A DNA stretch of 10,942 nucleotides, taken from positions 1 to 10,942 of the forward strand of contig JBKOWZ010000083.1 in NCBI GenBank assembly GCA_046724665.1, in the 5' to 3' direction. Source of the DNA: Actinocrinis sp046724665 (GTDB taxonomy: Bacteria > Actinomycetota > Actinomycetes > Streptomycetales > Catenulisporaceae). Below the pieces are notes generated by a model. It was not told the origin of the DNA. It made no database searches and was given only the letters and a program-made list of their open reading frames with translations. Shown piece by piece: positions 1 to 6,542 of the stretch (position 1 is its first letter; every line of letters starts with the position of its first letter). The position numbers and the translations under genes are program-made.

Positions 1-2
1 CC

Positions 3-257
3 GCCGACCTGCGCCACCATCCGGCCTCCGAGGCGCTCGAGGCCGGGTCTTTCGACGCGCCCGGCTCCGGGCCGGCGCTGCTCGACGTCGCGCACTGGGC
101 CAGCGAGTGGCCGTGGCTGGCCGACGCCGCGGCCGTGCTGACCGCCGGGCTCGGCCAGGTTCGGCGGCTTGAGGACGACCCCGGGGACGGTACGGTTGAG
201 GTCCGCGTGTCCAAGCTGATCACCGATCCGTGGACGGCCCACACGCCGCAGCGATGA
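3..257 (+). CDS. Nif3-family dinuclear metal-centre protein, C-terminal end (partial)
   Basis: The last 84 residues of a protein that begins before the window. Seen: a DLRHHPASE segment at the extreme left and, at residues 28-36 of the fragment, DVAHWASEW. In the Nif3/YbgI family (often annotated GTP cyclohydrolase I type 2 homologue) the C-terminal part supplies a His and a Glu, spaced H-x3-E, to a two-metal site; here these would be H31 and E35. The fragment ends in a typical VSKLITDPWT tail. Known of the family: widespread, forms hexameric rings that bind two metals, cellular role unclear. The zinc-ribbon gene follows after 21 bases on the same strand, so they probably share a transcript; the same neighbour pair occurs in mycobacteria (Rv2230c-Rv2229c). 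The identification is firm; a biochemical role cannot be stated. Confidence 0.88.
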   Translation, partial: ADLRHHPASEALEAGSFDAPGSGPALLDVAHWASEWPWLADAAAVLTAGLGQVRRLEDDPGDGTVEVRVSKLITDPWTAHTPQR

Positions 258-278
258 GAAGAGAAGAGTGGAGTTGAG

Positions 279-1028
279 GTGCCAGCCGTGAACGCCGCGC
301 CCGCCGATCAGCAGCGACTGCTCGATTTGCAGGAGCTCGACTCCAAGCTTGACCAGCTCGCGCACCGCCGCCGCACGCTTCCGCAGCTGGCTGAGCACGC
401 CGCGCTGGAGACGCGCGCCGGGCAGCTGCGCGACCTGGTCGTGGCCGCCGGCGTGGCCCAGTCCGACCTGGAACGCGAGCAGCGCAAGGCCGAGGCCGAC
501 GTCGACCAGGTGCGCGCGCGGGCCGACCGGGACCGGCGGCTGCTTGAGTCCGGTTCGGCCAGCGCCAGGGAGCTGTCCAACCTCCAGAGCGAGCTCGAAT
601 CCCTGGCCCGGCGGCAGTCGGACCTGGAAGACGTCGTGCTGGACGTGATGGAGCGGCTTGAGACGGCGGTCACCCGCCACCAGGAGCTGGCCAGGCAGCG
701 TGCGGCGGCCGAGGCCGACCGCGACCGGGCCGCCGCGGACCTGGCCGCAGAGCGGGCCTCGCTGGACAAGGACGTCGCCTTCACCACGTCGCAGCGCCAG
801 CTGCTGTCCGCTCAGGTCCCGGCCGACCTGCTCGCGCTCTACGAGAAGCTGCGCGCGCAGTACGGCGGCATAGGAGCGGCCGCGATCAAGCGGCGCCGCT
901 GCGAGGGCTGCCGGCTTGAGCTGGACATCTCCGAAGTCAACGAGATCAAGGCGGCCGCGCCGGACGCCGTGCTGCGCCACGACTCGTGCCGCCGGATCCT
1001 GGTGCGCACCGCGGATTCGGGGCTGTGA
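279..1028 (+). CDS. Coiled-coil hairpin protein with C-terminal zinc ribbon (DUF164/CT398-like)
   Basis: A 249-residue soluble protein. Residues about 10-175 are almost entirely charged/Leu/Ala heptads, expected to form a long antiparallel coiled-coil hairpin; residues about 185-243 form a small ribbon with C208-x2-C211 and H234-x2-C237, followed by the conserved RRILVRT tail. This is the architecture of the C4-type zinc-ribbon family next to nif3 in many bacteria (M. tuberculosis Rv2229c); structural homologues have been linked to nucleic-acid binding or transport, but no activity is established. Odd point: the third zinc ligand is His where many relatives have Cys, giving a C3H ribbon. The GTG start at 279 is supported by GGAG at 270-273, five bases upstream; a second GTG lies four codons in. 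The stop overlaps a possible GTG start of the next gene, suggesting translational coupling. Confidence 0.85.
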   Translation: MPAVNAAPADQQRLLDLQELDSKLDQLAHRRRTLPQLAEHAALETRAGQLRDLVVAAGVAQSDLEREQRKAEADVDQVRARADRDRRLLESGSASARELSNLQSELESLARRQSDLEDVVLDVMERLETAVTRHQELARQRAAAEADRDRAAADLAAERASLDKDVAFTTSQRQLLSAQVPADLLALYEKLRAQYGGIGAAAIKRRRCEGCRLELDISEVNEIKAAAPDAVLRHDSCRRILVRTADSGL

Positions 1029-1033
1029 GCACC

Positions 1034-2287
1034 ATGCCATCCGCTGTGCGCACCCTGGTCGTCGAGGCCGACGGCGCGTCGCGGGGCAATCCGGGCGCGG
1101 CGTCCTACGGCACGGTGGTCCGGGACGGCGACACCGGCGAGCTGCTCGCCGAGCTGGCCGAGGCGATCGGCCACGCCACCAACAACGTGGCCGAGTACCG
1201 CGGCGTGATCGCCGGGCTCGAGGCGGTGCGCCAGATCGACCCGGACGCCCGGGTCGAGGTGTGGATGGACTCCAAGCTCGTGGTCGAGCAGCTCTCCGGG
1301 CGCTGGCAGGTCAAGCACCCGGCGATGAAGCCGCTGTACGAGCGGGCCCGCCGGGCGTTTCCGGCGAACGGCATCACCTTCGCGTGGGTGCCGCGCAACC
1401 AGAACAAGCACGCCGACAAACTGGCCAACCAGGCGTTGGACGCGGCGGCCCGGGGCGAGGTCTGGCGTTCGAAGACGCCCCTCGGCGGCTCTGACCGGTC
1501 GTCGGGGGCGTCGTCCGGCGGATCGGAGCCGGAGCCAGCGCCCCAGTCTGGGGCCGAGCCCGTAGCCGAGCAGGGTTCGCTGTTCGGCGGCCAACGCGAG
1601 CCCGCACCCGCCGCCGGGTGGTCCGCCGACCTCGGCACGCCGACGCGGCTGATCCTGTTGCGTCACGGCGTGACCCCGCTCACCGGCGAGAAGCGCTTCT
1701 CCGGGCTGCGCGGCGATCCCGATCTGATCCCCGACGGCGTCGCTCAGGCACGCGCCGCCGCGCAGCGGCTGGCCGGGCCGCTGCCGGACCGTGCTGGCGA
1801 TCCCCGGTATGGCCGCATTGATGTGATCATCGCCTCGCCCTTACGCCGCACCCAGCAGACCGCCCGAGCCGTCGCCGACGCGACCGGACTGGAGCCGCGG
1901 ATCGAGGCGGGCTTCCAGGAACTGGACTTCGGCGCCTTCGAGGGCCTGACCTTCGCCGAGGCCCGCGAGCGGTACGCGCGTGAACTGGCCGACTTCCTCT
2001 CCTCGCCGAAGGTCGCGACGCCCGACGGCGAGTCCGTCGAGCAGGTCGCCGCGCGCGCGGCGGTGGCCCGCGACCGTACGATCGTCCGCTTCCCCCGCAA
2101 GACCGTGCTGATCGTCACGCACGTCACGCCCATCAAGACCCTCATCTGTCAGGCGCTCGGTGCGCCTCTCGAAGCGGTACACCGGATGGAGCTGACTCCG
2201 GCCTCACTCACCGTCATCGACTACTACGGCGACGGCGTATCCAACGTTCGCTGCGTTAACGACACGGCGCACCTGTACGCGCCCTAA
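1034..2287 (+). CDS. Bifunctional RNase HI / histidine phosphatase (CobC-like) fusion
   Basis: A 417-residue two-domain protein. Residues 7-137 are RNase HI: VEADGASRGNPG carries the first acidic ligand (D13), NNVAEYRG gives E54, WMDSKLV gives D79 and NKHADKLAN gives D128 (with H126 nearby), so the full DEDD metal site for cleaving the RNA strand of RNA:DNA hybrids is intact. A Ser/Pro/Glu-rich linker (about 145-200) leads to a phosphoglycerate-mutase-like domain with LLRHG (catalytic H211), SPLRRTQQTA, a LDFGAFEG segment and VTHVTP (second His, about 363). The M. tuberculosis homologue Rv2228c has this architecture, with the C-terminal domain of alpha-ribazole phosphatase (CobC) type, a late step in cobalamin lower-ligand assembly. 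I chose ATG 1034 because it leaves a short lead before the first strand; GTG 1025, overlapping the upstream stop as GTGA, is a real alternative. Its stop shares bases with the convergent yaaA stop. Confidence 0.9.
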   Translation: MPSAVRTLVVEADGASRGNPGAASYGTVVRDGDTGELLAELAEAIGHATNNVAEYRGVIAGLEAVRQIDPDARVEVWMDSKLVVEQLSGRWQVKHPAMKPLYERARRAFPANGITFAWVPRNQNKHADKLANQALDAAARGEVWRSKTPLGGSDRSSGASSGGSEPEPAPQSGAEPVAEQGSLFGGQREPAPAAGWSADLGTPTRLILLRHGVTPLTGEKRFSGLRGDPDLIPDGVAQARAAAQRLAGPLPDRAGDPRYGRIDVIIASPLRRTQQTARAVADATGLEPRIEAGFQELDFGAFEGLTFAEARERYARELADFLSSPKVATPDGESVEQVAARAAVARDRTIVRFPRKTVLIVTHVTPIKTLICQALGAPLEAVHRMELTPASLTVIDYYGDGVSNVRCVNDTAHLYAP

Positions 2288-3066
2288 AGCTCGGTAACGA
2301 CGACGTCGAAGGCGCCACCTGCGCCGGCCTCAACGCGGTAGCCGAGATCCCGCAGTGTGTCCGCGAATTCGTCCGGCGTCTTCGGCTCCGCACCCGCGAC
2401 CAGCACGGCCTGCACGAGGCGGCCCTTCGTCGCCTTGTTGAAGTGGCTCACCACGCTCCGCTTGAGCACGCCGCCGACCACGCGCTCGTGCACGACCCGG
2501 ACGGTCACCGTCGCGCCAGTCGTCGCCGGCCGCCACATTCCGGCGTAGCCCGTGGAGCGCAGATCGACCACGAGCCGGTCCCCGACGAGGTCGCCGAGCG
2601 GCCCGGCCAACGCCTTCCTCCACACCGACGTGACCGAACCGACCCTGGGCAGTTTCACTCCCGCGGAGCACCGGTAGTACGGAATCCGGTCCTGCGGCCG
2701 CAGTACGCCCCACAGCCCCGAGAACACCAGCACTGATTCCTCGGCCCGGCGGTAAGCATCAGGGTCGCGCGTACGCAGTCCGGGCAGGTCGAGTGCCTCG
2801 TAGAGGACACCGCGGTACACCTCTGCCGCGGGCGCGGCAGGCGCTGTCGCGATGATCTGATTGTGTGTCAACTCTGCCCGCTGACCCTCGCTCAGCCCGA
2901 GCGTGGCGAGCGCCTTCGCCGCCGGGCCCGAGCTCAACCTGCTCAGCGACGTGATCAGCGCGTCGCGAACCGGTGTAAGCTCCGGCATGACCAGGGAACC
3001 GGGACGCACCGGTTCCGCGTCCGTGGGAGCGGTTTTTCCCTCGGACGGCGGTACGAGAAGGAACAT
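2284..3066 (-). CDS. yaaA: Peroxide stress protein YaaA (UPF0246/DUF328)
   Basis: A 260-residue protein, the usual length for the family. Seen: the N-terminal FLLVPPSEGKT segment, a central FSGLWGVLRPQDRIPYYR stretch followed by AGVKLP, and SHFNKATKGRLV near residue 210, all hallmark positions of the YaaA/UPF0246 family. In E. coli, YaaA is induced by peroxide through OxyR, limits unincorporated iron and so reduces hydroxyl-radical damage; a DNA-binding fold has also been described. Whether the actinobacterial protein does the same is inference. ATG at 3066 begins directly with the conserved FLLVPP strand, so no longer start is needed; the ribosome site is weak (a GGAG about 12 bases upstream). 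It is monocistronic, divergent from the GT87 gene at 3177 and convergent with the RNase H fusion, with a 4-base overlap (CTAA) containing both stop codons. Confidence 0.88.
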   Translation of the reverse strand: MFLLVPPSEGKTAPTDAEPVRPGSLVMPELTPVRDALITSLSRLSSGPAAKALATLGLSEGQRAELTHNQIIATAPAAPAAEVYRGVLYEALDLPGLRTRDPDAYRRAEESVLVFSGLWGVLRPQDRIPYYRCSAGVKLPRVGSVTSVWRKALAGPLGDLVGDRLVVDLRSTGYAGMWRPATTGATVTVRVVHERVVGGVLKRSVVSHFNKATKGRLVQAVLVAGAEPKTPDEFADTLRDLGYRVEAGAGGAFDVVVTEL

Positions 3067-3117
3067 TCTTGGCCGGTTCTCCGGGACGGTCGTGCTGGTT
3101 CAGCGGGTCTGCGGAGC

Positions 3118-3145
3118 ACTCTAGCCAAAGCCGAGGTCGGCTCAC
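3118..3145 (-). promoter_or_regulatory. Candidate yaaA promoter
   Basis: On the minus strand a TAGAGT -10 box (3123 to 3118) matches the actinobacterial TANNNT pattern. GTGAGC (3145 to 3140), sharing the TGA core of TTGACA, sits 16 bases upstream as a -35. Transcription would begin near 3111 and leave a leader of about 45 bases before the yaaA ATG. Inferred from pattern only. Confidence 0.35.
3129..3142. promoter_or_regulatory. 14-bp dyad in the divergent yaaA/GT87 control region
   Basis: AGCCGA-GG-TCGGCT is an inverted repeat with perfect 6-base arms and a 2-base centre. It lies between the proposed -35 and -10 boxes of yaaA, in the 110-base gap between two divergent genes, where an operator could affect either direction. 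In DNA this GC-rich a 6-base-arm dyad can arise by chance, so this is a low-confidence operator candidate. Confidence 0.2.
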
Positions 3146-3160
3146 CGGGTCCCGAGGAGC

Positions 3161-3169
3161 GGGGAGAGG
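3161..3169 (+). promoter_or_regulatory. Ribosome binding site deciding the GTG 3177 start
   Basis: GGGGAGAGG is a strong purine-rich site 7 bases before GTG 3177. The alternative ATG at 3186 would sit 16 bases away from it, with only an abutting GAGG of its own, so the site favours GTG 3177. Confidence 0.6.
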
Positions 3170-3176
3170 TCAGTAC

Positions 3177-4496
3177 GTGTCGAGGATGTCGCGGTTGAGC
3201 CGCCACACTCTCTACGCCGTGCTCGGCTGGTTCGCGAGCCGGATCCCGCTGTACCTGATGACTACCGGCCACCTGTGGGGCTGGTACGGCCGCACGGACA
3301 TCGGCGACGTACTGACCTACCTGCACTGGGTGACCGGCTCGCTCAGCCACGGCGCGATGCCGGCCGGGGACAGCAGCTGGCAGTACCCGCCGCTGGTCGG
3401 CCCGCTGCTGCTGATACCGCAGGTCGTGCCGGGCGGCGGGTACCAGGGCCAGTTCGTGCGGCTGGCGTTCCTGGCCGACGCGGTGGTGATGGTCACCCTG
3501 CTGTGGACGGCGCGGCGGCGCGGCAGCTGGCTCGGCCCGTGGTTCTGGGTCGCCAGCGTGCCGCTGCTCGGCCCGATCATCTACGGGCGCTTCGACGTCT
3601 TCTCGGCGCTGTTCGTGGTCGCCGCGCTGGCGCTGCTCGGCAAAGGCGTGCCGGTGCCGGGTGCGGCCGCCGGCGAGCGGCGGCTCAACGGCCGCCGGTG
3701 GGCCGCCGGCGCGCTGATCGGGCTCGGCGCCGCGGTGAAGGTATGGCCCGGCCTGACCGTCTTCGGGCTGCCGCGTACCCGGCGCGGCTGGCAGACCATC
3801 GCCGCCGCGGTGGCCGCGGCCGGCGCCTCGACCCTGGCCTGCATGCTCGCCTTCACCAACGGCAGCTGGTTCCTGCACGCCCAGGGCCACCGCGGCATCG
3901 AGGTGGAGAGCATCTGGGCGCTGCCGTTCCTGGCGGCCAGGCGGCTGCACTGGTGGCACGGCAAGGTGCGCCACCACTACGGCTCGCTCGAGGTGCTCGG
4001 TCCCGGCGTCGGCTACGCCGGCAAGGTCGCGCTGGTGTCCACCGTGGTGGTGTTCTCGCTGCTGGCGTACTGGTGGTGGCGCAAGAAGTGGCGCCCGGCC
4101 GTGGTCGCGGACGCCACGCTGGTGGCCACGCTGCTGATGATCGTCACCAGCCGGGTCATCAGCCCGCAGTACCTCATCTGGCTGCTGGCCACGGCGGCGT
4201 TCTGCCTGCTGTCCCAGGACACCTCGCAGCGCCGCAGCGCCCTGCTCGTGCTGCTGGCGCTGCCGCTGACCCAGTGGATCTTCCCGTACAACTTCAACTC
4301 GCTGGTGCACTTCCACCGCGGCCCGATCCTCGTGCTCGCCCTGCGTGACGCCCTGCTCGTGGGCGCGGCCGCGATCGGGTTCGCGGACCTGTGGCGCGAC
4401 ACGGTCACCAGGACGGGTCAGGCCGAGCAGGTCGAGGCGCCGGCGTCCGAGGTTCCCGCCGCCGACAGCCCGATGACCAGCACCACCGGAGTCTGA
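3177..4496 (+). CDS. GT87-like membrane glycosyltransferase (DUF2029 family)
   Basis: A 439-residue polytopic membrane protein with roughly ten hydrophobic segments. Seen: an acidic extracytoplasmic segment after the first helix (TDIGDV, D41 and D44), WQYPPL at about 68-73, YGRFDVFSALFV, AAVKVWPGL, RGIEVESIWALP and SRVISPQYLIWLL. This order (acidic loop, YPP, KxxP after a glycine-rich helix, SPQY near the end) is that of the GT87/DUF2029 GT-C glycosyltransferases, which transfer mannose or another sugar from a polyprenyl-phosphate donor to envelope glycolipids or glycans on the outer face of the membrane; PimE of mycobacteria is the known member. The substrate here cannot be deduced. The last 45 residues are a polar Ala/Pro/Glu-rich cytoplasmic tail. 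GTG 3177 is chosen for its strong ribosome site. A second GT87 gene lies on the opposite strand at 6524-7882. Confidence 0.8.
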   Translation: MSRMSRLSRHTLYAVLGWFASRIPLYLMTTGHLWGWYGRTDIGDVLTYLHWVTGSLSHGAMPAGDSSWQYPPLVGPLLLIPQVVPGGGYQGQFVRLAFLADAVVMVTLLWTARRRGSWLGPWFWVASVPLLGPIIYGRFDVFSALFVVAALALLGKGVPVPGAAAGERRLNGRRWAAGALIGLGAAVKVWPGLTVFGLPRTRRGWQTIAAAVAAAGASTLACMLAFTNGSWFLHAQGHRGIEVESIWALPFLAARRLHWWHGKVRHHYGSLEVLGPGVGYAGKVALVSTVVVFSLLAYWWWRKKWRPAVVADATLVATLLMIVTSRVISPQYLIWLLATAAFCLLSQDTSQRRSALLVLLALPLTQWIFPYNFNSLVHFHRGPILVLALRDALLVGAAAIGFADLWRDTVTRTGQAEQVEAPASEVPAADSPMTSTTGV

Positions 4497-4544
4497 GCGG
4501 CACTCGGGGGACGTCCCGGCCGTGCGCGGCCTTGCGCCAGACGC

Positions 4545-4560
4545 TACGCTGCGCGCTGTG
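4545..4560 (+). promoter_or_regulatory. Predicted leaderless promoter of the RNB gene
   Basis: TACGCT (4545-4550) fits the TANNNT -10 consensus and ends 7 bases before GTG 4558, so transcription would begin at the start codon. There is no Shine-Dalgarno match ahead of that GTG, consistent with a leaderless message as is common in actinobacteria. No clear -35 box is visible 16-18 bases upstream. Confidence 0.45.
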
Positions 4561-6102
4561 CCCCGTCGCGTCATGGTGATCGACAGCGCCGATGCGCCCG
4601 AGGAAGCCCTCACCGCACTGACCACGCTGTGCGAAGGCTTCGACGCCATCCGCGCCGAGTTCGCCCTGCCCGCGCAGTTTCCGCCGGACGTGCTGGCCGA
4701 CGCGGAACGCGCCGCACGCGAGGCACACGGGTCCGCGTTGCGGCCGCGCCGCGCCGACCGCACCGCCCTGCCGCTGGTCACCCTCGACCCGCCGGGCTCG
4801 ATGGACCTGGACCAGGCGATGGCGATCGAGCGGCGCGCGGACGGCTACCGGGTGTGGTACGCGATCGCCGACATGGCCGCGTTCGTGCGCCCCGGCTCAC
4901 CGCTGGATCTGGAGGCGCGCACCCGCGTCGAGTCGTTCTACCTGCCGGACGGCCGGGTGCCGCTGCATCCGCCGGTGCTCTCCGAGGGCGCCGCGTCGCT
5001 GCTGCCCGGCCAGGACCGGCCTGCCGTACTGTGGCGCATCGACCTGGACCCGGCCGGAGAGACCGTCGCGGTAGACGTGGGCCGCGCGGTCGTCCGCTCC
5101 CGCGCGCGCCTGGACTACCCGGAGATGCAGCGCGCGATCGAGGCGGGCACCGCGCCCGAGGTGATGTACCTGCTGCGCGAGGTCGGCGAGCTGGTGCGCA
5201 TCCGTGAGGCGGCGCGCGGCGGCATCAGCCTCAACTCGCCGGTGCAGCAGGTCGTGGCGGACCGCCAGGGCTGGCGCTTGGAGTACCGCGCGCCGCTGCC
5301 GATCGAGGAGTGGAACGCGCAGATCTCGCTGCTCGCCGGGTTCGCGGCCGCGGAGTTGATGCTCGACGGCCGCGTCGGCGTGCTGCGTGTGCTGCCCGAG
5401 CCGGAGGACGCGACGGTCAACCGGCTGCGCCGGGCCGCCCGCGCGCTGCGGGTGCGCTGGCCTGAGGGTGAAACGTACGGGACGCTGATCCGGCGGATGG
5501 ACCCGGCGAAGCCGCGGCAGGCGGCGTTCCTGACCGAGGCGACCTCGCTGCTGCGCGGCGCGTGCTACGAGGTGTTCAACGGCTCGGTGCCGCAGCGGCC
5601 GGTGCACTCGGCGCTGGCGGCGCACTACGCGCACGTCACCGCGCCGCTGAGGCGGCTGGTTGACCGGTTCGCGACGGAGATCTGTGTCGCGCTCTGCGAC
5701 GGCCAGCCGGTGCCGGAGTGGGTCTGCGAGGCGCTGCCGAGCCTGCCGCAGCTGATGGAGGCCGGCGACCGCCGGGCGAAGGCGGTCGAGCGGGCGTGCG
5801 TCGATCTGGTCGAGGCGGTGCTGCTGCGCGACCGGGTCGGCGAGGTGTTCGACGGCGTCGTGCTCGACCTGAACGACCGGGTGGACTGGGACCGCAACGG
5901 CAAGCCCGACGCGGGCGTCGTCATGCTGCGCGAGCCCGCCGTCATAGGCCGCCTCGACGGCCACGATCTGCCGCAGGGCGCCGAGCTGCGGGTACGGCTG
6001 GTCGCCGCCGATCCCACCGCGCGGCGCGTCCAGTTCGACTGGATCGACGCCGACACGCGGCCGCCGAAGCCGCCCGAGCGGCCAGACGTATCAGAGGTCT
6101 GA
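4558..6102 (+). CDS. RNB-domain ribonuclease (RNase II/R superfamily)
   Basis: A 514-residue cytosolic protein, shorter than RNase R because the N-terminal cold-shock domains are absent. An N-terminal helical part (1-65) precedes the RNB core: VTLDPPGSMDLDQAM at 74-88, YAIADMAAFVRPGSP, then FYLPDGRVPLHPPVLSE, EWNAQISLLAG and, near residue 359, HYAHVTAPLRRLVDRF, the counterpart of the HxTSPIRRY motif. A C-terminal segment from about residue 425 looks like a small OB/S1-like barrel. RNB enzymes degrade single-stranded RNA 3' to 5'. Of the four active-site Asp of E. coli RNase II (D201, D207, D209, D210), three are present (D77, D83, D85); the fourth is Gln86. From memory DLDQ is usual in this actinobacterial subgroup, so activity is likely but not proven. 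GTG 4558 is chosen for the leaderless promoter; ATG 4573 is an alternative. Confidence 0.85.
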   Translation: MPRRVMVIDSADAPEEALTALTTLCEGFDAIRAEFALPAQFPPDVLADAERAAREAHGSALRPRRADRTALPLVTLDPPGSMDLDQAMAIERRADGYRVWYAIADMAAFVRPGSPLDLEARTRVESFYLPDGRVPLHPPVLSEGAASLLPGQDRPAVLWRIDLDPAGETVAVDVGRAVVRSRARLDYPEMQRAIEAGTAPEVMYLLREVGELVRIREAARGGISLNSPVQQVVADRQGWRLEYRAPLPIEEWNAQISLLAGFAAAELMLDGRVGVLRVLPEPEDATVNRLRRAARALRVRWPEGETYGTLIRRMDPAKPRQAAFLTEATSLLRGACYEVFNGSVPQRPVHSALAAHYAHVTAPLRRLVDRFATEICVALCDGQPVPEWVCEALPSLPQLMEAGDRRAKAVERACVDLVEAVLLRDRVGEVFDGVVLDLNDRVDWDRNGKPDAGVVMLREPAVIGRLDGHDLPQGAELRVRLVAADPTARRVQFDWIDADTRPPKPPERPDVSEV

Positions 6103-6120
6103 AAGAAGATCTCGGACGGG

Positions 6121-6149
6121 CTGATCGGAAAGTCGGCAGGTATTACAGT
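6121..6149 (+). promoter_or_regulatory. Predicted promoter of the arsR-like gene (leaderless)
   Basis: CTGATC (6121-6126, TGA core of a -35), a 17-base spacer and TACAGT (6144-6149, TANNNT) make a credible sigma-70-type promoter in the 53-base gap after the RNB gene. The expected start of transcription is at or within a base or two of ATG 6156, giving a leaderless message; the only purine run is GAGAGA touching the ATG, too close for normal ribosome binding. Confidence 0.5.
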
Positions 6150-6155
6150 GAGAGA

Positions 6156-6542
6156 ATGCTTGTCGAAGAACCGCGGTCCGACCGTGCGTCCGTGCCCGCC
6201 GGTCGGGACGAGCCGGCGGCCGACCGTTTCGACCTGCCGACCGTGCTCGGCGCGCTGGCGGATCCGGGACGGCTGGCGATCGTGCGCGCGCTGGCGGCGC
6301 AGGGCGAGGAGTGCTGCAACCGGGTCGGGGAACTCGCCGGGCTGACCGTCGGCAAATCGACCCTCTCGCACCACATGAAGGTGCTGCGCGAGTCGGGCGT
6401 CACGCATACGCGCGCGCAAGGCACGCACCGGTACGTCTCACTGCGCCGCGAGGAGCTCGACGAGGCGTTTCCGCACCTGCTGGATGCCGTCATCGGCACC
6501 GAAAGGACCGGAACGGACCACGTTCAGGCTTCGGCGGGCTGA
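6156..6542 (+). CDS. ArsR/SmtB-type winged-helix transcriptional regulator
   Basis: A 128-residue protein. After a polar, probably disordered 23-residue start, residues 24-112 form a winged helix: DLPTVLGALADPGRLAIVRAL, then VGELAGLTVGKSTLSHHMKVL as helix-turn-helix with the SHHMKVLRESGV recognition signature, then a wing (THTRAQGTHRYVSLR). This is the ArsR group, homodimeric repressors usually released from DNA by metal, ligand or redox change. It has a vicinal Cys pair (C53, C54) at the start of the region where metal-sensing ArsR proteins hold their CxC, but not the ELCVCDL motif itself, so I would not call it an arsenic sensor. It sits 53 bases after the RNB gene with its own likely leaderless promoter; its end overlaps the convergent GT87 gene by 19 bases. 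Target genes are unknown; autoregulation is an inference. Confidence 0.85.
   Translation: MLVEEPRSDRASVPAGRDEPAADRFDLPTVLGALADPGRLAIVRALAAQGEECCNRVGELAGLTVGKSTLSHHMKVLRESGVTHTRAQGTHRYVSLRREELDEAFPHLLDAVIGTERTGTDHVQASAG

Noticed and set aside
308..787. 159-residue Ser/Arg-rich minus-strand frame
   Set aside because: The antisense of a Leu/Glu/Ala/Arg heptad coiled coil naturally reads as Ser/Arg-rich in GC-rich DNA; no independent support.
986..1033. Longer N-terminus for the RNase H fusion
   Set aside because: It would overlap the zinc-ribbon gene by more than 40 bases and adds a Pro/Gly/His-rich segment not expected before the first RNase H strand.
4522..4557. Longer N-terminus for the RNB protein
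   Set aside because: It would begin upstream of the likely -10 box; the added 12 residues have no ribosome site and no family support.
2955..4781. 608-residue open frame on the minus strand
   Set aside because: Low-complexity Arg/Gln/Pro/Ala product opposite the GT87 gene and the start of the RNB gene, both of which have clear motifs. A codon-position shadow.
6156..6542. Arsenic/cadmium resistance locus
   Set aside because: There is no arsenate reductase, Acr3/ArsB or P-type ATPase nearby, and the regulator lacks the ELCVCDL-type metal motif.
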